Source: an uncultured Anaerolineaceae bacterium (GTDB lineage: Bacteria; Chloroflexota; Anaerolineae; Promineifilales; Promineifilaceae). Taken from it: a stretch of DNA of 25,612 nt. The position numbers were made by a program, and so were the translations under genes. This document shows, piece by piece, positions 1-7,323 of the stretch. A model generated the notes under the pieces. That model was not told the DNA's origin. It was given only the letters and a program-made list of their open reading frames with translations, and made no database searches. The stretch covers positions 1-25,612 of the forward strand of contig CALBTC010000328.1 in NCBI GenBank assembly GCA_937967805.1, written 5' to 3'. The number at the start of each line of letters is the position of its first letter. Within the stretch, counting starts at the first letter, position 1.

Positions 1-10
1 AAAAGTGACG

Positions 11-988
11 ATGATGAAAGAAGAAGAAAAATCGTTTGCAACGATATTAGATGAATTGTTCCACGCCGATCCGCTGCCGATTTCGGAGCTTTACCGGCTG
101 TCTGATATGCAGGATGAGGAGTGGGCGGTGTTTGTAGCCGGCTGGACGGCCGTTCCCGCCGATCGGCGTCAGGCCATAGTGCGCCACCTGGCCGACATCT
201 CTGAAGATAATTTTGTGGTGGATTTTACCCCCGTGTTTGTCCACAACTTTCAAGACCCGCTGCCGGAAGTCCGCGCCGCGGCCCTGGATGGATTGTGGGA
301 TTCCACCGATGTGCAGTTGATCCCCAAAATAAAAATATTGCTGCGGGAAGACCCGGTGGAGGCAGTACGTGCCGCTGCCGCCGGTGCTCTGGGCCATTAC
401 GTGCTGCTGGCCGAATGGGGCCAACTGCCGGAGCGTATCTTGCCCGGCTTGATCGACACGCTGCTGGCTGAATACGATCATGAGGAAACGGCCGCTTCCG
501 TCCGCCGTGTTTTGTTGGAAGGATTGGGGGCGGCACACCATCCCCGCGTGAACAAATTGATCGAAGAAGCATACGAAAATGGGGATCAGTCGATGCAGAT
601 GAGCGCCGTCTTTGCCATGGGCAACAGTGCTGACCGACGCTGGACGGTGACGGTGCTGGGTGAAATGGGCAGCCCTTATGAAGATATGCGCGCTGAAGCC
701 GCTCGCGCCGCCGGAACGATTGGCAACAGCGATTTTGTGCCCAAGCTGGCCGAATTGGCCTATGATGAAGATTTGGCCGTTCGCCTGGCGGCCGTCACCT
801 CGCTGGGCCAAATCGGCGGCGACGAAGTGCAGCGCATCCTGGCCAACATGCTCGACGATCCCGAAGTTGAAGAGGTTGATGAGGTGTACGAAGCGGTTGA
901 AGACGCCATGGAAGAGGCGGCCATGATGGCCGGCGACTTCGATTTTGTTGATTTTGCCTTTGCTGACGACGACGAAGAAGATGATTAA
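11..988 (+). CDS. HEAT-repeat protein with acidic tail
   Basis: Helical-repeat scaffold protein of about 325 residues. Its role is probably protein-protein binding; no enzymatic motif is visible. Repeated helix pairs carry the HEAT signature (for example PEVRAAALDGLW, EAVRAAAAGALG, EDMRAEAARAAGTIG, LAVRLAAVTSLGQIG), spaced about 30-40 residues apart from roughly residue 85 to 285. The last 17 residues are strongly acidic. I start at the ATG-ATG pair at 11/14. The frame stays open to the window edge (a GTG lies at 5), so the true start could be upstream. The stop TAA at 986-988 is followed immediately by the TTG start of the permease gene, which suggests translational coupling. The precise partner or function cannot be read from the sequence. 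HEAT-family assignment is firm; function is unknown. Confidence 0.85.
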   Translation: MMKEEEKSFATILDELFHADPLPISELYRLSDMQDEEWAVFVAGWTAVPADRRQAIVRHLADISEDNFVVDFTPVFVHNFQDPLPEVRAAALDGLWDSTDVQLIPKIKILLREDPVEAVRAAAAGALGHYVLLAEWGQLPERILPGLIDTLLAEYDHEETAASVRRVLLEGLGAAHHPRVNKLIEEAYENGDQSMQMSAVFAMGNSADRRWTVTVLGEMGSPYEDMRAEAARAAGTIGNSDFVPKLAELAYDEDLAVRLAAVTSLGQIGGDEVQRILANMLDDPEVEEVDEVYEAVEDAMEEAAMMAGDFDFVDFAFADDDEEDD

Positions 989-1900
989 TTGACTGAAATC
1001 GTTTTTGTTTTAACCCAAAACATTTTACCCATTTTTATTGTTGCTTCCTTTGGGTTTGCTTTGCAGCGGTGGAGTGGGGTGGAGAAACGGACGTTGTCCT
1101 CCATCGTACTCAACGTGCTGAGTCCGGCCCTGGTTTTTTCATCTTTAGTCGGTTCCCGGTTGCCGGGGGAAGAGCTGGTTAGTTTGGCCTCGTTCACCGT
1201 GCTGGTTGTATTGCTTATGGGCGTGGTTGCTTACGTTTCGGCGCGGGTGCTGCGGTTGAGCCGCAGCCAAACCATCGCCTTGATGGTGGTGACCATGTTT
1301 GTCAACGGCGGCAATTACGGGATGACGCTCAATCAACTGCGCTACGGGGATCCCGGCCTGGCTCGTGCCGTTGTGTATTACACCACCAGCACGGTGATGC
1401 TGTACACGATTGGCATCTTCATCTCGTCGATGGGGGAGATGCCCTGGCGCGAGGCGCTGCGCCGCTTGCTCCACTTTCCGGCGGTGTATGCGGCCGTTTT
1501 GGCCGTGGTGGTGTACAGCTTCAATATTACTCTACCGGCGCCGCTGCTGCGCGGCATCGAAGTCGCCGGCGCGGGCGCCATCCCGGTGATGCTGCTGGTG
1601 CTGGGGATGCAGCTGGCCGATCTAAAAACCGTTGCCTCTCTGCGGCTGGCGTTGCCGGCGATTGGGCTGCGACTGGTAATTGGTCCGCTTGTCGGGCTGC
1701 TGGTGGCAACCTTGCTGGGATTGTCCGGCCTGGGTCGGTCCACATCAATTATTGAATCCAGCATGCCGCCGGCGGTGTTTACCATTATTTTGGCCACGGA
1801 GTTTGAGCTGGAGCCAACGGCCGTTACCAGCATCGTCATGGTGTCTACCCTGCTCAGCCCGCTGACCATTGCCACGACGATTACCGTATTGGGTTTGTGA
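989..1900 (+). CDS. AEC family permease (auxin efflux carrier-like)
   Basis: Integral membrane transporter of 303 residues, the usual length for bacterial AEC (Mem_trans) permeases, which move small organic acids or similar solutes across the cytoplasmic membrane. About ten hydrophobic segments are visible, in the N- and C-terminal bundle arrangement of the family, with the typical opening (LPIFIVASFGFALQRW), a mid-protein GNYGM-type motif (NGGNYGMTLNQ, about residues 108-118) and the conserved late segment ESSMPPAVFTIILATEF. The substrate cannot be predicted. The start is TTG at 989, directly abutting the previous stop. No ATG gives the full first helix, so coupled translation with the HEAT gene is the best reading. 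The gene ends 138 bp before the metallopeptidase gene, in a gap with a tandem 9-mer and a 15-bp inverted repeat. Confidence 0.88.
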   Translation: MTEIVFVLTQNILPIFIVASFGFALQRWSGVEKRTLSSIVLNVLSPALVFSSLVGSRLPGEELVSLASFTVLVVLLMGVVAYVSARVLRLSRSQTIALMVVTMFVNGGNYGMTLNQLRYGDPGLARAVVYYTTSTVMLYTIGIFISSMGEMPWREALRRLLHFPAVYAAVLAVVVYSFNITLPAPLLRGIEVAGAGAIPVMLLVLGMQLADLKTVASLRLALPAIGLRLVIGPLVGLLVATLLGLSGLGRSTSIIESSMPPAVFTIILATEFELEPTAVTSIVMVSTLLSPLTIATTITVLGL

Positions 1901-1917
1901 TTCATCATCAAAGAGTT

Positions 1918-1946
1918 CGCAGATTTACCAGATTTACCAGATTTTT
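1918..1946 (+). repeat. Tandem AGATTTACC short-period repeat
   Basis: Just after the permease stop the 9-mer AGATTTACC occurs at 1921-1929 and 1930-1938, with a third partial unit, preceded by TTCGC. The same CGCAGATT-type vocabulary recurs in the gaps near 4000, 9040, 10560 and 10610, so this is a member of a dispersed intergenic repeat family rather than unique DNA. Confidence 0.6.
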
Positions 1947-1971
1947 TAATTGTATCTATTCAGGTGGCAGG

Positions 1972-2028
1972 AGATTGGGCCAATTTGCTCTGAATAAGGC
2001 CATTCAAATTTAAAAATTGGCCCAATCT
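1972..2028. repeat. 15-bp inverted repeat (hairpin)
   Basis: AGATTGGGCCAATTT (1972-1986) is perfectly complementary to AAATTGGCCCAATCT (2014-2028) around a 27-nt loop. It lies between the permease and the metallopeptidase. There is no T-tract after either arm, so a standard intrinsic terminator is unlikely. It may be a palindromic intergenic repeat or a processing hairpin. Confidence 0.7.
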
Positions 2029-2056
2029 TGGTCAACTGATGAAGAGTCGAGTTCAT

Positions 2057-3229
2057 ATGAATCGATTTGTGCGCAGATTGCTCGGATTATTCGCTGCCGC
2101 TTTGCTGTTGAGTGTAAGGGGAACGGCCGTTGCCCAAACTGAATCCCTCACCAGCGAGGCTGAGGTTGCTTACGGGCAAAGGGTCACCTTTCGCCTGACG
2201 GGGCAGTTTGCCGACGAAGTTGAACAGATTGAGCTGTTTATCAATACGGCCCGCGCCGCTACGCCGCTTTCGGTGGCCGTGCGCTTTTCCCAGGATGATT
2301 CGCAGCTGATAGCCGGTTACGATTTGGATCCCACGCTGGCCGGGCTGGACCCTTTTGCCGAAGTAACCTTTTGGTGGGCGCTGACCATCGCCGATGGCCA
2401 GGCCATCACCGTGCCAGAAGATCGCTTCATCTACGAAGATGATCGGTTCGATTGGCGAGTGCTTTCTGAAGAAGACATTATTGTACATTGGACGGGTAAT
2501 GATGACGTACTGGGCCGGTTGGCCTGGGAAATCGCCGCCAACAGCCGCCAAACGCTGGACTGCATTTTGCCGCCGACGGCCGTTACACCACTGAGCCTCT
2601 CACTCTACACCTCAACCGCCGATTTGCGTTCGGCACTGCGGCTGGCGGGCCATGATTGGCAAAATGAACACACAGACCCATCGCTGGGCGTGGTGCTGGT
2701 AACGGCCGTCAACTTACTCACCGCCGAGGCCGACTTAAGCCAATCCATCCCGCACGAAATGACCCATCTGCGTTTGTATCAATTGGCCCCGGCGCTGCAA
2801 CTGCCCCGCTGGTATGAAGAGGGATTGGCGTTGTTTGTAGAAGAAAATAATGGGGAACGAGAAGAATTGATGGAAACGGCCGTTGCCAACGACATGGCGT
2901 TAACCTTACTCATCCTCTGCACTAACTTTCCCGAAGAAGCAGCGGAGCGGGAGCTGGCCCTGGCGCAAGCTGTGTCACTTTTGGGTTACATTCGGGCCCA
3001 GTTTGGCGACCAGGCGCTGCGCCAGTTGGGGTCTGTTTACTTGTCTGGCGCGGGCTGCGAATCAGGCCTGAGCCAGACGCTAGACATGTCGCTGGTCGAG
3101 CTCAACGCCGATTGGCTGGCAGCACAGGCTCCCCAGCCAGCCTGGCTCAGCTTCCTCAGCCAAAATGGGATTTGGCTGCTCCTGCTCCTGGCCGGTTTTG
3201 GTTTACTGGGCCTTCTGCTGCGCCGTTGA
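2057..3229 (+). CDS. Secreted peptidase MA-like metallopeptidase, C-terminally anchored
   Basis: Probable zinc peptidase on the outer face of the membrane. The first ~27 residues from the ATG at 2057 form a signal peptide (NRFVRR, hydrophobic core, then TAVAQ with an A-x-A cleavage site). The active-site motif HEMTH (HExxH) lies at about residues 233-237, followed by LPRWYEEGLALFVEE, the downstream glutamate-bearing motif of the peptidase MA-like group. The protein ends in a Leu-rich transmembrane helix and two arginines. An ATG at 2039 is in frame, but the ATG at 2057 gives the cleaner signal peptide and has GAAGAG about 10 bases upstream. The N-terminal ~150 residues resemble a beta-rich extracellular domain that I cannot name. 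Four ACGGCCGT palindromes fall in this one gene and each encodes Thr-Ala-Val. Substrate unknown. Confidence 0.8.
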   Translation: MNRFVRRLLGLFAAALLLSVRGTAVAQTESLTSEAEVAYGQRVTFRLTGQFADEVEQIELFINTARAATPLSVAVRFSQDDSQLIAGYDLDPTLAGLDPFAEVTFWWALTIADGQAITVPEDRFIYEDDRFDWRVLSEEDIIVHWTGNDDVLGRLAWEIAANSRQTLDCILPPTAVTPLSLSLYTSTADLRSALRLAGHDWQNEHTDPSLGVVLVTAVNLLTAEADLSQSIPHEMTHLRLYQLAPALQLPRWYEEGLALFVEENNGEREELMETAVANDMALTLLILCTNFPEEAAERELALAQAVSLLGYIRAQFGDQALRQLGSVYLSGAGCESGLSQTLDMSLVELNADWLAAQAPQPAWLSFLSQNGIWLLLLLAGFGLLGLLLRR

Positions 3230-3242
3230 TTTCACGGGGTGA

Positions 3243-3304
3243 GGGCGAGGCAGGTGGAGAACTGACCTTTTGTGTGGCAGAGTTGTTACCCACCTGCCTC
3301 GCCC
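3243..3304. repeat. 15-bp GC-rich inverted repeat between convergent genes
   Basis: GGGCGAGGCAGGTGG (3243-3257) pairs perfectly with CCACCTGCCTCGCCC (3290-3304), and an inner AACT/AGTT pair extends the stem. It sits between the ends of the metallopeptidase (+) and the SnoaL-like gene (-), so it could act as a two-way terminator. It lacks U-tracts and resembles the GGGCGAGGC-type palindromes I recall from Chloroflexota gaps. Confidence 0.65.
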
Positions 3305-3337
3305 CTACTGACCACCGATTACCGATAACCGATTACG
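3305..3337. repeat. ACCGATTAC-type short repeat overlapping a stop codon
   Basis: Three near-copies of CCGATTACCGA-type text run into the TAA stop (3333-3335) of the minus-strand SnoaL-like gene. The same vocabulary occurs at 11617-11676 and 11769-11833, where it again touches a stop codon. Confidence 0.55.
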
Positions 3338-3719
3338 CCTTCAACTGCGCCATCATCGCCCGCGGGTCCCAATAGGCGCGCAGGCTGCTGATTTTGCCTT
3401 CGTCGTTGCAGGTGAATACGTCGATGCCGGAAAAGACAGTGGTTTTGCCGTTTTGGCCGGTGCCTTCCGCCTGCCAATGCACGGCCGCTTCGTTTTTGTT
3501 GATGTAGACGGCCGTTTCCGTCATGATCAGTTGGGAAAAGGTTGATTCTATCCCCTTGAAAAATTTGCGCAAACCATCGTAGCCGCTAACCGGCGGCGCG
3601 CCAACCGGGTCATGGTGGCCGGCTTGGGGGGAAAAAAGGGCCAAAACGCTTTGGGACTCAGGGCTGCGAACGGCGGCAAAGTAATCGCTTACGGTTTGTT
3701 CAATCTGTTCTCTGCTCAT
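3333..3719 (-). CDS. SnoaL-like / NTF2-fold protein
   Basis: Small cytoplasmic protein of 128 residues with the alpha-plus-beta cone pattern of the SnoaL/ketosteroid-isomerase-like superfamily. It has an N-terminal helix (IEQTVSDYFAAVRSP), a D-P-V-G-x-P-P segment and YDGLRKFF, then alternating strands ending in GIDVFTCNDEGKISSLRAYWDP, a common C-terminal strand pair in polyketide-cyclase-like and delta-isomerase-like members. These proteins bind small hydrophobic ligands, and many are of unknown function; I cannot assign a substrate. The start ATG has AAGGAG upstream (complement around 3725-3731). The stop codon lies inside an ACCGATTAC-type repeat, so the final residues may have been reshaped by repeat insertion. 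Monocistronic, convergent with the metallopeptidase gene. Confidence 0.8.
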   Translation of the reverse strand: MSREQIEQTVSDYFAAVRSPESQSVLALFSPQAGHHDPVGAPPVSGYDGLRKFFKGIESTFSQLIMTETAVYINKNEAAVHWQAEGTGQNGKTTVFSGIDVFTCNDEGKISSLRAYWDPRAMMAQLKA

Positions 3720-4068
3720 CTTATGCTCCTTAAAAGCGTAACGCTGAGGCGCAGAGACGCAGAGGTGATAACGTGTTTTGGGGTCATCTGCGAATTCTGC
3801 GGGTTTTGAATGGGTGCGGTGATCATACTGGATTTGATACGGCCGTCAACAATTGATCTTATGCGCGTCTAACAAAATCGGGGTATGATAACGGCCGTTC
3901 CCGGCAATATGGCCGTGTCTGGCAGATTGTTAATCGGAACAAGACCACCAAAAAATTCACAACTGATAAAAGTATCGCCATTAAGGATAATGGAACGCAG
4001 ATTTACCTGATTTACATGATAACCAGGATCAGGCAAATCAGATAAATCTGCGTCCTATTAAAAATATT
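3720..4068. other. Repeat-rich intergenic region upstream of htpG
   Basis: This gap between the divergent SnoaL-like gene and htpG holds no convincing gene. It contains, in order: a CGCAGAGACGCAGAGG-type repeat (about 3731-3772), a CATCTGCGAATTCTGCGGG segment (about 3785-3805), two ACGGCCGT palindromes (3839-3846 and 3891-3898), and the hairpin at 3995-4053. I looked for a CIRCE heat-shock operator and for a well-spaced sigma-70 promoter and found neither. Confidence 0.7.
3995..4053. repeat. Imperfect palindrome in the htpG leader
   Basis: ACGCAGATTTA (3995-4005) pairs with TAAATCTGCGT (4043-4053), and TGATTT (4008-4013) pairs with AAATCA (4035-4040). The structure ends 15 bases before the htpG ribosome-binding site. 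It belongs to the CGCAGATT repeat family, so it may be a dispersed repeat, but in this position it would also form in the leader of htpG transcripts that start upstream. Confidence 0.65.
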
Positions 4069-4074
4069 GAGGAG
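4069..4074 (+). promoter_or_regulatory. Ribosome-binding site of htpG
   Basis: GAGGAG lies 8 bases before the ATG at 4083 and fixes that start. It is one of the few strong Shine-Dalgarno sequences in the window. Confidence 0.75.
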
Positions 4075-4082
4075 AATGCATA

Positions 4083-5984
4083 ATGACAACAGCCGAACAA
4101 ACCCCAACCACTGACTACCGATTTAAGGCCGAGGTCAAGCAGCTGCTGCAAATCCTCGTCCACTCCCTCTACAAAGAGCAGGATATTTTCCTGCGCGAAC
4201 TCATCTCCAACGCCTCTGACGCTCTCACGCGCGTCCATTTTGAGATGCTCACCAACCGCGACGTGCTCGACCCCGACGCTGAGCTGGCTATCCACATTGA
4301 AATTCCCGAAGTGGGCGAAGACGAGCCAAAAAAGATCATCATCAAAGACAGCGGCATCGGTATGACCAAAGATGAGCTGGTGACCAATCTGGGGACTATC
4401 GCCCAGTCTGGCGCGCGCGAATTTTTAGACAAGGTGACGGAAGACGATGATCTCGATCCCAACGACGTGATCGGGCAGTTTGGCGTTGGTTTCTACTCCG
4501 TCTTCATGGTGGCCGACGAGGTGCGCGTGGTTTCCCGCAGCTACAAAAAACGGGCCAAAGCGGCCGCCTGGGTGTCTGATGGAAGCGATGCGTTCTATGT
4601 TGAGCCGGCCGAAAAAGAGGATCGCGGCACGGAGATGCATATCACCCTTAAAAAAGATGCAGCCGACATGGCCAGCGAGTGGAAGCTAAAACAAATCATC
4701 AAAAAGCATTCCGACTTTGTGCGCTACCCCATTTACATCGGCGAGGAGCAGGTGAACCAGCAGACGCCGCTGTGGCGTCAGCAGCCGTCTAACGTGGAGC
4801 AGGAAGATTACAGTAACTTCTACCGCCAGATGACGATGGATTTTGAGGAGCCGCTGGCGGTCATCCACTTTGCCTCCGACGCGCCGGTGAACGTGCGGGC
4901 GCTGCTTTTTATTCCGGCCAAGCGGGAGCCGGGCATTTTGGCGGCGCGCAAAGACCCCGGCGTCATGCTTTACTCGCATAATGTGCTCATCCAGGAATAT
5001 TGCACCGATTTGCTGCCCAAGTGGTTGGAGTTTGTCGATGGCGTGGTCGATTCTGAAGATTTGCCGCTGAACGTGAGCCGGGAAACGGTGCAGAACAACC
5101 GCCTGATGCGCCAGTTGGGCAAGATGATCAAGGGGCGCGTGCTGCGCGAGTTGAAGAAGATGGCCGATGAGGAGCCGGAGAAGTACAGGCAGTTTTGGGG
5201 GGAATACGGCCGTTACTTCAAAGAAGGCATCGCCATCGACCCCAACGCCAAAGAAGATGTGCTGCCCTTCTTCCGCTACCATACCTCCAAGTCAGACGGT
5301 GAACTCACCTCGCTGGACGCCTACCTGGAGCGCAAGCCGGACAGCCAGACCGAGATTTATTACGTCACCGGCGATTCTGTCTCCTCCGTGGCCAACAGCC
5401 CGCACCTGGACCCGTTCAAAGCGCGTGATCTGGAAGTTCTCTACTGGGTCGATCCGCTGGACGTGCTGATTGCGCCGGGTTTGATGGAATATAAAGAGAC
5501 GCCGTTCAAAAACATCGACGACGCCGACATTGAACTGCCGGAAACGGACGAAGCCGCCGAGGAAGAAGAAACGGAAGCCGCTTTGCCGGAGAAAGAGTTT
5601 AACCAGTTTATCGGCCGTTGCGTGACCACGCTGGGCGACAAAGTAGTGGAAGTGCGTGCTTCTAAAGTGTTGAAGAACAGCCCGGTGCGTCTGGTGGCCC
5701 CGGCAGACGCGCAAAACAAAGAGATGGACCGCATTCAGCGGCTGCTCAACCAGGATTACGAAGTGCCCAAGCGCATCCTGGAAGTCAACCGCAACCATCC
5801 GCTGGTGGCCCACCTGGCCCACCTGGTGGCCAACCAGCCGGACAGCGACCTGATCAACCTGAGCATCGAGCAGCTCTACGACAGCGCCCTCATCCAGGAA
5901 GGGCTGCACCCCAACCCGGCCGACATTTTGCCGCGTATCCAGCAGCTTCTCACCCTCGCCGCCGCTCAGGCGGACCAATCGTAA
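4083..5984 (+). CDS. htpG: Molecular chaperone HtpG (Hsp90 family)
   Basis: ATP-dependent cytoplasmic chaperone of 633 residues, close to the usual bacterial Hsp90 length. The N-terminal GHKL ATPase domain shows LRELISNASDAL (catalytic Glu39), DSGIGMT (89-95) and GQFGVGFYS (131-139). The middle domain carries the NVSRE catalytic loop (330-334), followed by a C-terminal dimerisation region ending in helices without the eukaryotic MEEVD tail. An acidic stretch at about residues 479-505 marks the middle/C-terminal junction and is longer and more acidic than I expect for bacterial HtpG, though still much shorter than the eukaryotic charged linker. The start is supported by GAGGAG at 4069. No heat-shock operator was recognised. 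Only one ACGGCCGT falls in this conserved gene (5206). A 17-bp hairpin follows the stop. Confidence 0.97.
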   Translation: MTTAEQTPTTDYRFKAEVKQLLQILVHSLYKEQDIFLRELISNASDALTRVHFEMLTNRDVLDPDAELAIHIEIPEVGEDEPKKIIIKDSGIGMTKDELVTNLGTIAQSGAREFLDKVTEDDDLDPNDVIGQFGVGFYSVFMVADEVRVVSRSYKKRAKAAAWVSDGSDAFYVEPAEKEDRGTEMHITLKKDAADMASEWKLKQIIKKHSDFVRYPIYIGEEQVNQQTPLWRQQPSNVEQEDYSNFYRQMTMDFEEPLAVIHFASDAPVNVRALLFIPAKREPGILAARKDPGVMLYSHNVLIQEYCTDLLPKWLEFVDGVVDSEDLPLNVSRETVQNNRLMRQLGKMIKGRVLRELKKMADEEPEKYRQFWGEYGRYFKEGIAIDPNAKEDVLPFFRYHTSKSDGELTSLDAYLERKPDSQTEIYYVTGDSVSSVANSPHLDPFKARDLEVLYWVDPLDVLIAPGLMEYKETPFKNIDDADIELPETDEAAEEEETEAALPEKEFNQFIGRCVTTLGDKVVEVRASKVLKNSPVRLVAPADAQNKEMDRIQRLLNQDYEVPKRILEVNRNHPLVAHLAHLVANQPDSDLINLSIEQLYDSALIQEGLHPNPADILPRIQQLLTLAAAQADQS

Positions 5985-6011
5985 TTAAGATGCTCGATCA
6001 ACAATTTAGTC

Positions 6012-6054
6012 AACCAAACAACCCGCTAATTTTACCCTAGTGGGTTGTTTGGTT
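6012..6054. terminator. Hairpin terminator candidate after htpG
   Basis: AACCAAACAACCCGCTA (6012-6028) pairs with TAGTGGGTTGTTTGGTT (6038-6054): 17 pairs with one G-U and a 9-nt loop. It starts 28 bases after the htpG stop and lies 48 bases beyond the end of the convergent small ORF at 6102, so it could stop transcription from both sides. It lacks a U-tract in either direction, so it may be a Rho-assisted or mRNA-protecting structure. Confidence 0.65.
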
Positions 6055-6101
6055 CCAGATCGTTCTGTGAGCTTTGGTCCGGATCGGACTTTAGTAATGA
6101 G

Positions 6102-6245
6102 TTAGGAAGAGGCGCTGCCTAGCAAGCTAAGAATGCCGAGTGTGGCGAAGATTGCCGAGCCAATCATCCAGAGCCTTGCATGTGTCCGATTTTCTGTCCT
6201 TCGATACTGCCAAAACATGATTCCGCCAATGACAATGAATAACAT
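6102..6245 (-). CDS. Small hypothetical membrane protein (47 aa)
   Basis: This short reading frame encodes 47 residues with two hydrophobic segments (LFIVIGGIMFWQ and LWMIGSAIFATLGILSLLG) separated by a basic, polar loop (RRTENRTHAR). That is the pattern of a small two-helix inner-membrane protein. AAGGGG lies about 10 bases upstream of the ATG. An in-frame stop seven codons upstream rules out a longer version from this frame. The ORF is convergent with htpG and shares the hairpin at 6012-6054. I recognise no family. It could be a remnant of a larger membrane protein gene, but the clean membrane pattern and ribosome-binding site favour a real gene. Confidence 0.5.
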   Translation of the reverse strand: MLFIVIGGIMFWQYRRTENRTHARLWMIGSAIFATLGILSLLGSASS

Positions 6246-6643
6246 TTGATTAACGCCCCTTGCCTATTTGTAGCTTACTTTCCGCTAAGCGGAAGTCTTC
6301 CGAAATAGACGCTTTAGCCGTCTCATCAGTCAGCTATAGTAACTACAGGAGGACCAGGGAGAAACGGCCGTATCCACACTATGTTGGGAGATGGCTCCTA
6401 ATTCGTGATAAGAGTCAGTCGAAAGATTCCTCAGGGCTGGCAACTGAAATTTGAAGAAGTGGGCTGGCACTGCCCTTCGGAATGACAAGCGGATGCCTTC
6501 GTGTCATTCCGAACCCGGTTCCGGTGCAGACCTGCTCAATCGCTGAGGTAGGGTGAGGAATCTTCGGTGGTCCTGCTGGCCGTGGCATAGCGTCCCGGCA
6601 AGACGCCAGCCACAGCGATTGGGAGGGGATACGGCCGTTCCCC
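6246..6643. other. Gene-free region with large palindromic element
   Basis: No convincing coding frame is seen. Frames on both strands have no plausible start context or protein pattern. The region holds ACGGCCGT at 6364-6371 and 6631-6638 and a 142-bp palindromic element at 6423-6564, which is listed separately. Confidence 0.65.
6423..6564. repeat. 142-bp palindromic element (AAGATTCCTCA ends)
   Basis: The outer arms AAGATTCCTCA (6423-6433) and TGAGGAATCTT (6554-6564) are perfectly complementary. The inner arms TTCGGAATGACA (6476-6487) and TGTCATTCCGAA (6502-6513) are as well, around a 14-nt loop. The GAGGAATCTT/CATTCCGAA pairing resembles a dispersed intergenic element I recall from many bacterial genomes. 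It has the shape of a MITE or folded repeat, and no transposase is nearby. Confidence 0.75.
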
Positions 6644-7273
6644 TCACTCCTTAGCAGCATAAGACCCTTCATCATCTGGCCGCCAATGCCAGATGGCCCC
6701 CTCCGGCGTTTCCAGCGCGCCATGAAAACCAAAGTCGCCCAGCGCATCGAGCGCTTGCTCAATGCTAAATGGACTGCCGCGCCACAGCAGATGGGGCACA
6801 ACAAACAGCGATTGAACTTGTTTGATGAAATTATCAAATGGCAAACGCTCTGTCCCCTCCATGATGTCAAACGCCACAAACGGTTCATGATGCAGTTCAT
6901 ATCGCGTACCATGTGCCAGCATCAACCACTCACCAACCAGCCGCTGCCCGTCTTCTAAAACTCGCAGGAACCTGTCTGCATTGGCATAGGCCCATTTGGC
7001 AAAATGGTGGTGCTGCTCAAATGGCGATGTTGCAGCCAGGTAGCCGGCACGACCTAACGGATAGATTGTATCGCCAATGCGGGCCACGCCGACGTTGGAA
7101 CCGTCCAGCTTTTCTTGAACAAACACCTCGTCGTTTTTATCTCGCGCTTTTTCCGTCGCGATGAGTGCCTGCCCTTCATGGCAATGATGATCGCCAGGCC
7201 CCATGCGGCTGCCTGGGAGATGGGGAATATGGCCGTAATTCTTGATACCCAACGGTTTTCGGTTTGCGCTCAT
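6644..7273 (-). CDS. RNA ligase family protein (Rnl2-like), short C-terminus
   Basis: Nucleotidyltransferase of 209 residues related to T4 Rnl2-like ATP-dependent RNA ligases, which seal 3'-OH/5'-phosphate RNA ends through a lysyl-AMP intermediate. The adenylation motif is EKLDGSN with Lys55 as the predicted nucleophile (KxDG). It is followed by an Arg/Gly segment (GRAGYL), GEWLMLAHGTRYEL, a motif III-like FVAFDIMEG and a motif IV-like EGAIW. After motif IV only about a dozen residues remain, and I see no motif V lysine pair, so the protein may be truncated or an atypical small ligase. The start has AAAGG/AAGGAG sequences upstream. It lies 50 bp downstream of the Smr gene on the same strand, probably in one transcript. 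Ligase family is firm; activity is uncertain. Confidence 0.8.
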   Translation of the reverse strand: MSANRKPLGIKNYGHIPHLPGSRMGPGDHHCHEGQALIATEKARDKNDEVFVQEKLDGSNVGVARIGDTIYPLGRAGYLAATSPFEQHHHFAKWAYANADRFLRVLEDGQRLVGEWLMLAHGTRYELHHEPFVAFDIMEGTERLPFDNFIKQVQSLFVVPHLLWRGSPFSIEQALDALGDFGFHGALETPEGAIWHWRPDDEGSYAAKE

Positions 7274-7323
7274 TTTTACCTTTCACTCCTTGTTGCGGCG
7301 TGGGCTTCGGTGAGTAATAAACT

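Noticed and set aside
47..811. Long minus-strand reading frame (254 residues) opposite the HEAT gene
   Set aside because: Its protein is His/Gln/Arg-rich with no domain pattern, and the plus-strand HEAT repeats are clear, so it is a shadow.
3720..4082. CIRCE or other heat-shock operator upstream of htpG
   Set aside because: No TTAGCACTC-N9-GAGTGCTAA element was found. The palindrome present is of the CGCAGATT repeat family.
6260..6454. Possible small plus-strand protein of 64 residues
   Set aside because: It has a TTG start without a ribosome-binding site, no hydrophobic or domain pattern, and its end enters the palindromic element.
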